Shown: positions 1-8,988 of the stretch, in pieces | Layout of the letters: each line of letters opens with the position of its first letter | How positions within the stretch are numbered: the stretch's first letter is position 1 | From: Caryophanales bacterium UBA6879 | GTDB taxonomy: Bacteria; Bacillota_I; Bacilli_A; RFN20; CAG-288 | DNA: 26,624 nucleotides | NCBI GenBank assembly: GCA_002449135.1 | Contig: DKCH01000039.1 | Span: 1-26,624 of the forward strand | Direction: 5' to 3' | Notes under the pieces: model-generated | Database searches by the model: none | What the model was told of the DNA's origin: nothing | The model's input: only the letters and a program-made list of their open reading frames with translations | Translations under genes and position numbers: made by a program

Positions 1-2
1 TG

Positions 3-2969
3 ATGAAATTCTATCAATTACAAACTATCTCATCTTATCAAATTGGTTCTTCTTCTATTAATTTAGAGAGTTATGTTGATTTTTTATCTAAACTTTCTTA
101 TTCTGGAGCCGGAATTTGTGATTTTAATAGTATTAATGCTTTCCCATATTTAGATAAGGCTTGTTCCAAATTTAAATTAAAACCTGTATATTTAACAACT
201 ATTAATTTTAAAGATAATGAAATCTTCAAAATTTCTTTAGTTATTTTATCTGAAGTTGGTTATTTGAACTTGGTTAAAATTATTAATCAGCATAAAGATT
301 TTTATACTTTTGAAGATTTAGAAAATAAGGTAGAAGGATTAGCCTGCATTTTAAAAAGTGAAGATAGCAAAATGAAGGATTCGCTATTTTTAGAAAATAG
401 TAATAAGACTTTTTTAAAATTAAATCATTTATTTAATAACTTTTACTTTGGTATAGAAATTTATTCAAATAATGAGCTTATAGAAATTGAAAAACTAAGG
501 GATTTTATTTATAAACATTCTTATAATTCTTTAGCCTTTCCAAAAGTTATTTACTTAGATAAAAAGGATGGATTTAAAGCTTTTAAGTTTTTACATGCCA
601 TTATTAATAAAGAAAATTTAACTGAAAAAGACTTGGAAAATAGTGGACCTTATTTTGTTTTGACTACTAATGTTTTAAGTAAACTATATTTAGAAAAAGA
701 AATAGAAAATCAAGATCAATTAATAAAATTAATTGATTTTACATTCATTAAAAAAAGAGGAAGTGTTATAGATTTTGGCTTAGAAGCAAAAAAGACTTTG
801 CATGATTTAGCTTATGATTCTTTAGTAAAAAAATTTAATAACAAGATTCCTAATAATTATTTAGAAAGAATGGAATATGAATTAAAAATAATTGATAAAA
901 TGAATTTCAATTCATATTTTTTAATAGTTTATGACTATGTTAATCACTTTAGAAATTCAAAAGATGTTAAAGTAGGTCCCGGAAGAGGTTCAGCAGCTGG
1001 AAGTTTAATTTGTTATTTGCTTAATATTGTTAGAATTGATCCTTTAAAATACAATCTATATTTTGAGAGATTTTTAAATCCATTAAGACAAACTATGCCA
1101 GATATTGATATAGATTTTGCTTCTGATAAAAGGAATATAGTAATTAAGTATTTAAAAGATAAATATTTAGATAAAAGAGTCTCTTTAATTATCACTTATT
1201 CTAGTTTAAAAATGAAAGCTACTTTAATGAGAATAAATAAAGTGTTTTCTGATATTCCTGCTAAAATTATTGAATCTATTTCTAAAAGCATCAATAAAAA
1301 AGAAGAAAATAATTCATTTAAAGAAGAAGCTAAAGTTAATTTTCGCTTTAAGAAATTAATTAATGATCCATATTATTTAGAAATTGTAAAAAAGGCAAGT
1401 TTAGTCCTTTTTTATCCTATCGCTGAATCAACTCATGCTTCAGGTGTTATTCTTTCTAATGTTATGTTAGATGAGGTTTTACCTCTTTCTAAAAATAAAG
1501 CCACGTTAACTAATAAATATGACTTAATTAATATTGTAGATTATGAAAATACTTATTTAGAGGAAATGGGTTTTTTAAAGTTCGATATTTTAGGTTTAAA
1601 TAATCTGACTTTTATTGATTTAATTGAGAAAAAAATTATTTCTAATAATAAAACATTATTAAATTATGAAGAGAATTTAGAAGATAAAAAGACTTTTGAT
1701 GTTTTAAATAATCTATTAGTTGTAGATATATTCCAATTAGAATCATATGGTATTATTAATGCCTTAAAACAAATTAAGCCAACTAATATATATGATATTT
1801 CTGTTTTATTAGCTTTATATAGACCAGGGCCTATTAAAAATATATCAACTTATGCAAATAGAAAAAATAAACACGAAAAATATATATTAATTACCCCGTT
1901 ATTAAATGATATTTTAAAAGAAACATATGGAATTTTAGTTTATCAAGAACAAGTTTTAGAAATAGCAAAAAAATTAGCAAATTTTGATGGTGGAAAAGCT
2001 GATTTATTTAGAAGAGCAATTTCTAAAAAAGATGAAAGTAAAATTTTGGCGTTAAAAGATGAATTTATTAAAGGATGTGAAGCTAATAAATTAACACATA
2101 ATCAAGCAGAAAGTATCTTTAAAATGATTGAAGCTTTTGCAGACTATGGCTTTAATAAAGCACATTCTATAGCTTATAGTTATATTACATATAATTTACT
2201 TTATTTAAAGGCTAATTATCCTACAGAATTTTATTCTATTTCTATTGATAATTTAGCTTTAAATGAAGAAAAATTTAAAAGATTAAAAAATGAATTAACA
2301 TTTTTCTCTTTGGAAATATGTGGTCCTAATATTAATTATTCACAAAAGCAAACCTCTAGTATTGGAAATAAACTTTATATTGGATTTAATAAATTAAAAG
2401 GATTATCTGATTCTATGGTAGAAAATTTATTAAAAGAAAGAGAAAAAGGAAACTATATTTCTTTAGTTAATTTTTTATTTAGAAATAGTCAATATCTTGA
2501 TGAAAGTTCTTTAATTAGTTTAATTTATTGCGGTGCTTTAGATGAATTTAAATTTTCAAGAAAAGATTTAGTTAAAAATATTCATGAAATATTCTTATCT
2601 TCTAGTTTTTCTACTTCAGAAGAAACTTTTATTTTACCAATCATTTTAAAAGATGACGGTAAAAAAGATGTTGAAGATTTTATAAATGAATACAAAGTTT
2701 TAAATGGAGTTTTGTCTTTTGAATTGTCTTCTTTAATTGATGGAAAAAGTAAATATCCATTTTTGTTTGTTGTTTTTGATAATCCTTTATATTTACATGA
2801 TGATCAAACTCAATTAACTTTACTTTCAGAATATGGTATAGAGAAAGTTTATCTTAATAAGCATATTAATGTGTCTAAGGGTGATATAATTTCACTTAAT
2901 AAGCTTAAACAAAAAGTTTATGATGAAGGTGAAATTTTAATAAATAAAGAGAGGTTAAAAAATGTCTAA
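3..2969 (+). CDS. dnaE: DNA polymerase III subunit alpha (DnaE type)
   Basis: This is a C-family replicative DNA polymerase of 988 aa. The family core is clear: GPGRGSAAGS at residues 325-334, PDIDIDF with catalytic Asp D367 and D369, the third catalytic Asp D528 in KFDILGL, and the later conserved stretch FNKAHSIAYSYITY. The N-terminal PHP domain is present in outline but its metal motif is gone: where family members have H-x-R/H-x-H, this protein reads Q5-L-Q-T-I9. It is shorter than typical Firmicutes DnaE (about 1,100 aa), and the part after the helix-hairpin-helix-like region (KLKGLSDSMV) looks reduced. The ATG at 3 gives the usual N-terminus of the family; the first bases TGATG could be a stop/start overlap with an upstream gene, but that gene is outside the window. 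The gene overlaps polA by 8 nt. Enzyme identity is secure; loss of PHP activity is inferred from missing ligands. Confidence 0.96.
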   Translation: MKFYQLQTISSYQIGSSSINLESYVDFLSKLSYSGAGICDFNSINAFPYLDKACSKFKLKPVYLTTINFKDNEIFKISLVILSEVGYLNLVKIINQHKDFYTFEDLENKVEGLACILKSEDSKMKDSLFLENSNKTFLKLNHLFNNFYFGIEIYSNNELIEIEKLRDFIYKHSYNSLAFPKVIYLDKKDGFKAFKFLHAIINKENLTEKDLENSGPYFVLTTNVLSKLYLEKEIENQDQLIKLIDFTFIKKRGSVIDFGLEAKKTLHDLAYDSLVKKFNNKIPNNYLERMEYELKIIDKMNFNSYFLIVYDYVNHFRNSKDVKVGPGRGSAAGSLICYLLNIVRIDPLKYNLYFERFLNPLRQTMPDIDIDFASDKRNIVIKYLKDKYLDKRVSLIITYSSLKMKATLMRINKVFSDIPAKIIESISKSINKKEENNSFKEEAKVNFRFKKLINDPYYLEIVKKASLVLFYPIAESTHASGVILSNVMLDEVLPLSKNKATLTNKYDLINIVDYENTYLEEMGFLKFDILGLNNLTFIDLIEKKIISNNKTLLNYEENLEDKKTFDVLNNLLVVDIFQLESYGIINALKQIKPTNIYDISVLLALYRPGPIKNISTYANRKNKHEKYILITPLLNDILKETYGILVYQEQVLEIAKKLANFDGGKADLFRRAISKKDESKILALKDEFIKGCEANKLTHNQAESIFKMIEAFADYGFNKAHSIAYSYITYNLLYLKANYPTEFYSISIDNLALNEEKFKRLKNELTFFSLEICGPNINYSQKQTSSIGNKLYIGFNKLKGLSDSMVENLLKEREKGNYISLVNFLFRNSQYLDESSLISLIYCGALDEFKFSRKDLVKNIHEIFLSSSFSTSEETFILPIILKDDGKKDVEDFINEYKVLNGVLSFELSSLIDGKSKYPFLFVVFDNPLYLHDDQTQLTLLSEYGIEKVYLNKHINVSKGDIISLNKLKQKVYDEGEILINKERLKNV

Positions 2970-5559
2970 AACTTATATTATTGATGGAAATTCTTTGCTA
3001 TTTCGTTCCTTTTATGCAACATATATCCCAGGAAGAGAAGTAATGCATACTTCAACTGGCATTTATACTAATGCTCTTTATTTATTTAATAAGATGATGT
3101 GTTCTATTAAAAGTGAATTAACTTCTAAAGATAGAATGATTGTTTGTTTTGATACTGGTAGAAAATCTTTTAGAACCCAGAAACTTGAATCATATAAGAT
3201 GAATAGAAAACCAGTTGAACCTTCATTAAAAGCACAAATGCCACTAGCAAGAGAATTGTTAAATGATTTAGGCATTTTGTATATTGAAAAAGAAGGATTT
3301 GAAGGAGATGATTTAGCTGGCTCTTTAGCCTATTATGCTTCTTCAAAAGGTGATGATGTTACTTTATTTACATCGGATAAGGATTTTTTGCAACTTTTGG
3401 TTAATAATCATGTGCAGATTCGTTTTTTAAGAAAAGGTTTATCTGAAGTTGAAGTTTATACTAAGGATAATATTCATGAAAAACTAGGTTTTCAAGCGGA
3501 TCAAGTTGTTGATTATAAAGGTTTGGTTGGTGATACATCAGATAACATCCCTGGTATTAAAGGTGTAGGTGAAAAAACAGCTATAAAGCTTTTAGATAAA
3601 TATAATCATTTAGAAGAAATTTTTGCAGGATTAGCAAATGATAAATCTAAAATGGCAAAAAATATTTTGGATAATAAAGAAACTGCTTTATTTTGTAGAG
3701 ATATTGCTACAATAGTTACTAATTTAGATGTTTCTGAAGCTTATAATAAAGGACTTGTCAAAGATTATAATTATCAAGATTTATTGAGTTTTTATAATAA
3801 ATGTGAATTTAAAAAATTCGCTAGTGAACTTATAAAAAAAGAAGAAAGTAAATTTTCTTTATTTGGAAATGAAACTGCTGAGGAAGAAAATTACGATTTA
3901 GATGTTAAAACTTATGATTCATTTAAAGAATTGGATTTTAAACCTACTAGTTTACTTGTTTATACTTCCAATCCGAATATTCATGAAGCTGAAATCTATG
4001 GTTTTTATTTTTCCGATGGTGAAAAAATAGCTTATATTAAAGTTGAAAATTTAGTTAATGATGATTCTTTTAAAAAATATTTAATATCTGAAGATAAAAA
4101 AGGTACTTATGATTATAAGATGCTATTTTGTGCTCTTTCTCAATTGAATTTACCTGAAATTGTTAATTTAGATTTTGATTTGCTTTTAACTACTTATTTA
4201 TTGCAGCAAAATGTTAAACAAGAAAAAGAAGCTTGTTTAGAATATTATTCTTACGATGTAAGTAAATTATCAAGCGATAAAGTTTTTGCATTACTTTGTA
4301 AGGTTATTTCTAACTTAAAAGAAAAAGTTTTCAAAAATTTGGATGAAAATGGCCTAAATCATTTGTATTTTGATTTAGAATTACCACTTTCTAAAGTTTT
4401 AGCACAAATGGAAATTGAAGGCTTCCCTTTATCTAAAGACGCATTGGAGAAAGTTAATCTTAATTTTAAAGAAAAGTTAGAAAGCATAAGAAAAGATATA
4501 TTTACTATTGTTGGTCATGAACTTAATCTGGATTCACCTAAACAAGTAGCAGTTGTTATTTATGATGAGTTAAAGCTTAAACGAAAAGGAAAAAATAATT
4601 CTACTAATTCAAAAATTTTAGAACAATTGGCAAATATTCATCCGTTCCCTGCTTTACTTTTAAATTATCGTAAATACCAAAAATTAGTTTCTTCATATAC
4701 ATCTAGTTTAGGTAAATATGTACAAAAAGATGGTAAAATTCATGCAATATTTAATCAAGCTTTAACTGCAACTGGACGCTTATCAATGTCTGAACCTAAT
4801 TTACAAAATATTGCAATAAGAGATGAAGAATCTAAAGAAATTAGAAAGGCTTTTTTCTATCCTAATTATGAGTATCAATTCTTATCTTTAGATTATTCTC
4901 AAGTTGAATTAAGAATGTTAGCAAGTATTGCTAATCTACATGAAATGATAGAGGTTTTTAATAATGAAGTTGATATTCATACTTCTACTGCAAGTAAAAT
5001 TTTTAATGTTCCAGTGACTGAAGTAACACCTTTGATGAGAAGAAAGGCCAAAGCTGTTAATTTTGGAATTGTTTATGGTATTTCCCCATGGGGACTTGCT
5101 GAACAGTTAAAAATTTCTACAATGGAAGCTAACGATATTATAAGAGCATTTTATAATTCTTATCCTGGTTTAAAAGAATTTGAAGATAAAATAATTGCTT
5201 TTGCTAAAACTTATGGTTATGTTAATACAATTTTAAATCGTCGACGTTATATTGAAGAAATTAATGAGACAAATCGAAACACCTCTTCTTTTGGAGAAAG
5301 AGCAGCAGTTAATACAGTTATTCAAGGAAGTGCAGCTGATTTGATTAAGGTTGCTATGATTAAAGTTAATGATTTTTTAAAGGATTATAAAACTAAAATG
5401 ATTTTACAAATTCATGATGAATTAGTATTTAAAGTTCCTAGAGATGAAGTACCATTTATTGAAGAAAAACTAAAATCAATTATGGAAAATTGTATGAAGC
5501 TTAATTGCAAATTAGAAGCTGAGGGTTCATTTGGAAAAAATTGGTTTGAATGTAAATAG
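2962..5559 (+). CDS. polA: DNA polymerase I
   Basis: Family A polymerase, 865 aa, acting in Okazaki fragment processing and repair. The 5' nuclease domain (about 1-290) is intact: D8 in IIDGNS, D116/D117, D139/D141 in TSDKDF, and GDTSDNIPG from residue 190. The polymerase domain has motif A DYSQVE starting at D644, motif B (R694 to G706, ending VNFGIVYG) and motif C with D819 in QIHDELVF. The middle 3'-5' exonuclease domain keeps its place, but the D-x-E of the proofreading site is replaced (T335-S-N337) and the last catalytic Asp is not evident, so it is probably inactive, as in Geobacillus Pol I. The ATG lies 8 nt inside the dnaE end, with a ribosome-binding site GAGAGGT about 7 nt upstream, so the two genes are translationally linked. 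The mutM-coaE ORF follows after 8 nt. Confidence 0.97.
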   Translation: MSKTYIIDGNSLLFRSFYATYIPGREVMHTSTGIYTNALYLFNKMMCSIKSELTSKDRMIVCFDTGRKSFRTQKLESYKMNRKPVEPSLKAQMPLARELLNDLGILYIEKEGFEGDDLAGSLAYYASSKGDDVTLFTSDKDFLQLLVNNHVQIRFLRKGLSEVEVYTKDNIHEKLGFQADQVVDYKGLVGDTSDNIPGIKGVGEKTAIKLLDKYNHLEEIFAGLANDKSKMAKNILDNKETALFCRDIATIVTNLDVSEAYNKGLVKDYNYQDLLSFYNKCEFKKFASELIKKEESKFSLFGNETAEEENYDLDVKTYDSFKELDFKPTSLLVYTSNPNIHEAEIYGFYFSDGEKIAYIKVENLVNDDSFKKYLISEDKKGTYDYKMLFCALSQLNLPEIVNLDFDLLLTTYLLQQNVKQEKEACLEYYSYDVSKLSSDKVFALLCKVISNLKEKVFKNLDENGLNHLYFDLELPLSKVLAQMEIEGFPLSKDALEKVNLNFKEKLESIRKDIFTIVGHELNLDSPKQVAVVIYDELKLKRKGKNNSTNSKILEQLANIHPFPALLLNYRKYQKLVSSYTSSLGKYVQKDGKIHAIFNQALTATGRLSMSEPNLQNIAIRDEESKEIRKAFFYPNYEYQFLSLDYSQVELRMLASIANLHEMIEVFNNEVDIHTSTASKIFNVPVTEVTPLMRRKAKAVNFGIVYGISPWGLAEQLKISTMEANDIIRAFYNSYPGLKEFEDKIIAFAKTYGYVNTILNRRRYIEEINETNRNTSSFGERAAVNTVIQGSAADLIKVAMIKVNDFLKDYKTKMILQIHDELVFKVPRDEVPFIEEKLKSIMENCMKLNCKLEAEGSFGKNWFECK

Positions 5560-5567
5560 GAGAAATT

Positions 5568-6968
5568 ATGCCAGAATTACCAGAAGTAGAAACAGTAAGA
5601 AGAATTTTAGAAAAAGAAATTGTCGGACTTACTTTTAAGAGTGTTAATGTCATTTATCCACGTTTAATTAATGCGCCTTTAGATGAATTTAATAAATTAA
5701 TTCCTAATAGTAAAATTATTAGTTTGACAAGAAAAGGAAAGTATTTAATATTAAATCTTTCTAATTGTTATTCGTTAATTGTCCATTTTAGAATGGAAGG
5801 TAAGTTATTTCACGTATTTAATTTAGAAGATAATTTAAATAAATATGTTACTTGTTATTTTACTTTTAATGATGGGACTTTTTTGATTTTTAATGATGTA
5901 AGAAAATTTGGAGTTTTTTATTTATATAAAACTGATGAAATAAATAAATGCAAAGAATTAGCAAAATTAGGTAAAGAACCTTGGGATATTAGTGATTCAC
6001 AATATTTATTGGATAAATTTAAAAATAATAATAATTATTTAAAAGAAGCTTTATTAGATCAATCAATAATTGCTGGTTTAGGTAATATTTATGCTGATGA
6101 GGTTTTATTTAAATCTAAACTAAATCCTTTTAGAAAAGCTTGTACAATAAATAAGGAAGAGGCAAACAAAATAATAAAAGTAGCTTCTGATGAATTAAAA
6201 CTTGCAATTCAAAATAAAGGCTCAACTATTTTAACTTATCATCCTAGCCTTGGTGTTTCAGGTAATATGCAGCATTTTTTAGAGGTTTATAATTCTAAAA
6301 ATAAACCATGTCCTATTTGTTCTACTTTAATTGAAAAGCGTTATGTGAATGGAAGAGGTACCTGCTATTGTTATAAATGTCAAAAAGTATATCCTTCAAT
6401 AGCAATAACAGGAAAAATTGCTTCTGGAAAAACTAGAGTTTTAAATTTATTAAAAGAGAGAAATTTTCATGTTGCTTCCGCTGATGATATAGTGCATAAG
6501 CTTTATGGTGATCAAGATTTTATTGATAAATTAATGAAAAAATTTAAAAATTATTCAATTTTTAGAGATAATGAAATAGATAAAAAAGCTTTAATTAATA
6601 AAATGTTCGAAAATAAAAAATTTAGAAGAAGTTATCAATTGTTTATTTGGTCAGCAGTTAAGGAAAAAATTAATAATTTTATTATTAACAATACAGATTA
6701 TTTCCAGGCAATAGAGGTCCCATTATTATTTGAAGCTAAAATGGAAGATGATTTTACTTATTTAATAGGTGTTGAAACTACAAAGCAAATGGAATATTTA
6801 AAGATTAGAAATGATGAGGATCCTAAGAAAAGATTACAAATGAATTCAATCAATTCTTATGATAAAAATAAGAATAAATTAGATTTTATCATCCAAAATA
6901 ATAACGATTTAGAAAGTTTAAATAAACAAGTTGATAAGATAGTTGATAACATAAAAAATAACTTGTAA
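5568..6968 (+). CDS. mutM-coaE: Fusion protein: formamidopyrimidine-DNA glycosylase (MutM) + dephospho-CoA kinase (CoaE)
   Basis: One uninterrupted 466-aa ORF carries two unrelated enzymes. Residues 1-273 are MutM/Fpg, which removes 8-oxoguanine: MPELPEVETVRR start with catalytic P2 and E3, the RKGK beta-hairpin lysine, and a C-terminal zinc finger C248-x2-C251-x16-C268-x2-C271 with the GRGT loop. Only about five residues later the CoaE domain begins with its natural first strand, SIAITGKIASGKT (P-loop G282 to T289), then ADDIVHKLY and the VPLLFEAKME signature. CoaE phosphorylates dephospho-CoA in the last step of CoA synthesis, and its roughly 190 aa is full length. There is no methionine codon or ribosome-binding site at the junction, so CoaE can only be made as part of the fusion. 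The start has AGGAG 6 nt upstream. In relatives the two are normally separate neighbouring genes, so this is a fusion of adjacent genes. Confidence 0.93.
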   Translation: MPELPEVETVRRILEKEIVGLTFKSVNVIYPRLINAPLDEFNKLIPNSKIISLTRKGKYLILNLSNCYSLIVHFRMEGKLFHVFNLEDNLNKYVTCYFTFNDGTFLIFNDVRKFGVFYLYKTDEINKCKELAKLGKEPWDISDSQYLLDKFKNNNNYLKEALLDQSIIAGLGNIYADEVLFKSKLNPFRKACTINKEEANKIIKVASDELKLAIQNKGSTILTYHPSLGVSGNMQHFLEVYNSKNKPCPICSTLIEKRYVNGRGTCYCYKCQKVYPSIAITGKIASGKTRVLNLLKERNFHVASADDIVHKLYGDQDFIDKLMKKFKNYSIFRDNEIDKKALINKMFENKKFRRSYQLFIWSAVKEKINNFIINNTDYFQAIEVPLLFEAKMEDDFTYLIGVETTKQMEYLKIRNDEDPKKRLQMNSINSYDKNKNKLDFIIQNNNDLESLNKQVDKIVDNIKNNL

Positions 6969-7013
6969 AAAACATTTTTTAATGCTAATATTTTTAAGTC
7001 AAGAGGTTAGATT

Positions 7014-7439
7014 ATGTTAATTGATGAAATTAAAAAAGCTAATATGCAAGCTTTAAAAAATCATGATAGTGATGCTAGAGCCTCATTATCTGTACTCATC
7101 AACAAGTACATGCTTCTCAATGTTGAAAATAAAGCTAAAGGTAAGGAAACAACCGAGGCTGATGTAGTATCTTTAATTCAAAAATCTATTAAAGAGCTTC
7201 AAGAAGAAAGAGAAATGTATGTTTCTAATAATAGACCTGAAAATGTTAAAAAAATTGACCATCAAATAGAATCTATTAGTGTCTTTCTTCCAAAGATGAT
7301 GTCTGAAGAAGAAATCAAAGCCATTATTAGTAAACTTGATGATAAGTCTATTAAAAATGTTATGTCAACTTTTAAAAAGGAATATGCTGGTAAAGTTGAT
7401 ATGTCATTAGTTTCTAAAATTGCTAAAAGCCTTAATTAG
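7014..7439 (+). CDS. yqeY: GatB/YqeY domain protein
   Basis: A 141-aa protein matching the small YqeY family (usually about 148 aa), which resembles the tail domain of the amidotransferase subunit GatB; the precise role is unsettled. Recognisable features are the N-terminal MLIDEIKKANMQALKNHD, the EADVVSLIQKSIKELQEERE helix and the SVFLPKMMSEEEIKAII stretch, all typical of the family. It is helix-rich with no membrane segment or signal peptide. The ATG has AGAGGTTAG about 7 nt upstream and a possible extended -10 (TG-C-TAATAT, 6983-6991) in the 45-nt gap after the mutM-coaE fusion, so it may have its own promoter as well as readthrough. tRNA-Trp starts 15 nt after its stop. Confidence 0.88.
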   Translation: MLIDEIKKANMQALKNHDSDARASLSVLINKYMLLNVENKAKGKETTEADVVSLIQKSIKELQEEREMYVSNNRPENVKKIDHQIESISVFLPKMMSEEEIKAIISKLDDKSIKNVMSTFKKEYAGKVDMSLVSKIAKSLN

Positions 7440-7454
7440 CTTCTAGCTTCTCTT

Positions 7455-7528
7455 GGGAGAATAGTTAAATGGTATAACTATGGTCTCCAAAACCATTGTT
7501 GAGTGTTCGATTCATTCTTCTCCCGCCA
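7455..7528 (+). tRNA. trnW: tRNA-Trp (anticodon CCA)
   Basis: A complete cloverleaf can be folded by hand. The acceptor stem is 7455-7461 with 7518-7524, the discriminator is G7525 and CCA is encoded at 7526-7528. The anticodon stem is 7480-7484 with 7492-7496, the loop is CTCCAAA and the anticodon CCA is at 7487-7489. The T stem is 7501-7505 with 7513-7517 (one G-T pair) around TTCGATT. The CCA anticodon reads only UGG, which fits use of TGA as a stop in this window. It probably shares a transcript with yqeY. Confidence 0.95.
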
Positions 7529-7548
7529 TTTTATTTTAATATTTAAGA

Positions 7549-7578
7549 ATGTTAACTAAATGTTTTTCAGTTAAACAT
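7549..7578 (+). other. Hairpin after tRNA-Trp
   Basis: Bases 7549-7557 (ATGTTAACT) pair with 7569-7578 (AGTTAAACAT), with one bulged A at 7573 and an 11-base loop. It is not followed by a T run, so it is not a convincing terminator alone. It may protect or guide processing of the tRNA 3' end. The pairing is seen; the role is unknown. Confidence 0.4.
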
Positions 7579-7601
7579 CTTTGTTACAAAAGTTGCTCAG
7601 T

Positions 7602-7629
7602 AAAAGACTCATCAATATGGGTCTTTTTT
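7602..7629 (+). terminator. Rho-independent terminator after yqeY/tRNA-Trp
   Basis: The stem AAAAGACTC (7602-7610) pairs with GGGTCTTTT (7619-7627) around an 8-base loop, with one G-T pair, and runs into a T-rich stretch ending at 7629. It closes the dnaE-to-tRNA block. The rest of the gap to 7812 (about 180 bases) is AT-rich with nothing else I can support; the next gene converges from the other strand. Confidence 0.8.
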
Positions 7630-7812
7630 ATTTATAGATTGTAATTTATTTTTATTTAAAAATTATTAATACACAATAATATATAAAGTCTGAAGAAAAT
7701 TTAAAATAGTCAATTTCGTTTTCAATAGCACTAATTTTCACATAAATAAAATTATTTGTTTGCTTGTTTAGATCTTAAGTATTTAATATTTTATTTAAAA
7801 TAAATTTAATAA

Positions 7813-8988
7813 TTATTCTTTAATTAATTTTTTAAAATTTGTGTATGCTTGTAGTAATCTATTTGTGCCTTCTAGAACATATTCTTTACTAGTAGCAATG
7901 TTTAAACGGATAAAATTATTGCCATTTCCTCTATATACTTCTCCTTTAGATACTATTAATTTAGTATTTTCATATATAAAATCAATAAATTCTCTTGTTT
8001 TATTTTTAAAACATGAGCAATCAATCCAAAGTAGATAAGTTGCTTTTGATTCAATTAATTTTAATTCTGTTAACTTTAATTTTTCTTCTACTAATTTTCT
8101 ATTTTCATTTAAATATATTCTTAGTTGATCTAAATAATTTCTCCCATTATTAGAAAAAACAATTTCTGGTGCAATACTTGCTAAAATATTTGGCTCAGCA
8201 CATTCTGAAGTGTTTAAACCGCGTTCTACTAAATGTTTTAAATATGGATTATAAGCAACAATTAAAGCAGATTGTAGACCAGCAATATTAAATGTTTTAC
8301 TTGGTGAAATTAGAGTTATAGAATTTTCTTTATTGATTTTATTAACTGAGGCAAAAGGGATGTAGTTATAATTTGGATATGTTAAATCACAATGAATTTC
8401 ATCTGAAATTACTACAACATGATATTTATAAGCTAGTTCACCAATTTTTGCTAGTTCTTCTTTTGACCAAATTTTTCCTATTGGGTTATGTGGATTACAT
8501 AGTAATAAAATACTTGTTTCTTCTAATGCAAGTTTGTTTTCTAAATCTTCAAAATCAATAGAATAAGTGTAGTTTTCATATTTTAAATTTGATTGTAAAG
8601 TGTGTCTACCATTGTTTTCTATACAATTATAAAAAATATTATAAACTGGGCTTAAAACTACAACATTATTTGCAATATTTGATAAGCGACGGATGCTTGC
8701 AGAAATTGCTGCTACTACACCAGTAGAAAAAATCATGTTTTCTTTTTTAAAAATTAAATTATGGTAATTTTTCCACCAATTTATATAGCTATTATAAAAA
8801 TTATCGTTTAAGCCTGTATATCCATATGCTGATTCATTAATTCTTTTTATAAATGCTTCTTTAATGAAATTTGGAGTTATAAAATCCATATCGGCTATGG
8901 ACATAGGTAAACAATTATTTTCTACATTCCATTTTATAGAATTTGTTTCTTTACGGTTAGCTAACAAGTTAAAATTATATTTAGTCAT
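7813..8988 (-). CDS. MalY/PatB family aminotransferase-fold enzyme (probable cystathionine beta-lyase)
   Basis: PLP-dependent fold-type I enzyme, 391 aa, close to the usual length of MalY/PatB (about 390). Family marks are the start region FNLLANRKETNSIKWNVE, the PMSIADMDF motif, AYGYTGLNDNFY, CNPHNPIGKIW, ISDEIHCDLTY, and the PLP lysine K231 in SPSKTFNIAG (E. coli MalY uses a lysine at a similar position). Members cleave C-S bonds of cystathionine or cysteine to give pyruvate and ammonia; some have regulatory roles, so the physiological substrate here is inferred. It is the second gene of a two-gene unit: its ATG lies inside the end of the upstream DUF3737 gene (8-nt overlap), implying coupled translation. 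No strong terminator is seen after it. Confidence 0.88.
   Translation of the reverse strand: MTKYNFNLLANRKETNSIKWNVENNCLPMSIADMDFITPNFIKEAFIKRINESAYGYTGLNDNFYNSYINWWKNYHNLIFKKENMIFSTGVVAAISASIRRLSNIANNVVVLSPVYNIFYNCIENNGRHTLQSNLKYENYTYSIDFEDLENKLALEETSILLLCNPHNPIGKIWSKEELAKIGELAYKYHVVVISDEIHCDLTYPNYNYIPFASVNKINKENSITLISPSKTFNIAGLQSALIVAYNPYLKHLVERGLNTSECAEPNILASIAPEIVFSNNGRNYLDQLRIYLNENRKLVEEKLKLTELKLIESKATYLLWIDCSCFKNKTREFIDFIYENTKLIVSKGEVYRGNGNNFIRLNIATSKEYVLEGTNRLLQAYTNFKKLIKE

Noticed and set aside
1013..3275. Minus-strand ORFs of 60-65 codons inside dnaE and polA
   Set aside because: They lie wholly within strongly conserved polymerase genes in other frames, have no ribosome-binding site, and resemble nothing; they are shadows.
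7785..7806. AT-only inverted repeat as terminator of the MalY/PatB gene
   Set aside because: Only A-T pairs with an imperfect stem; such repeats are common by chance at this base composition.
7841..8561. Plus-strand ORFs within the MalY/PatB gene
   Set aside because: Antisense to a well-conserved enzyme, no start signals, low-complexity composition.
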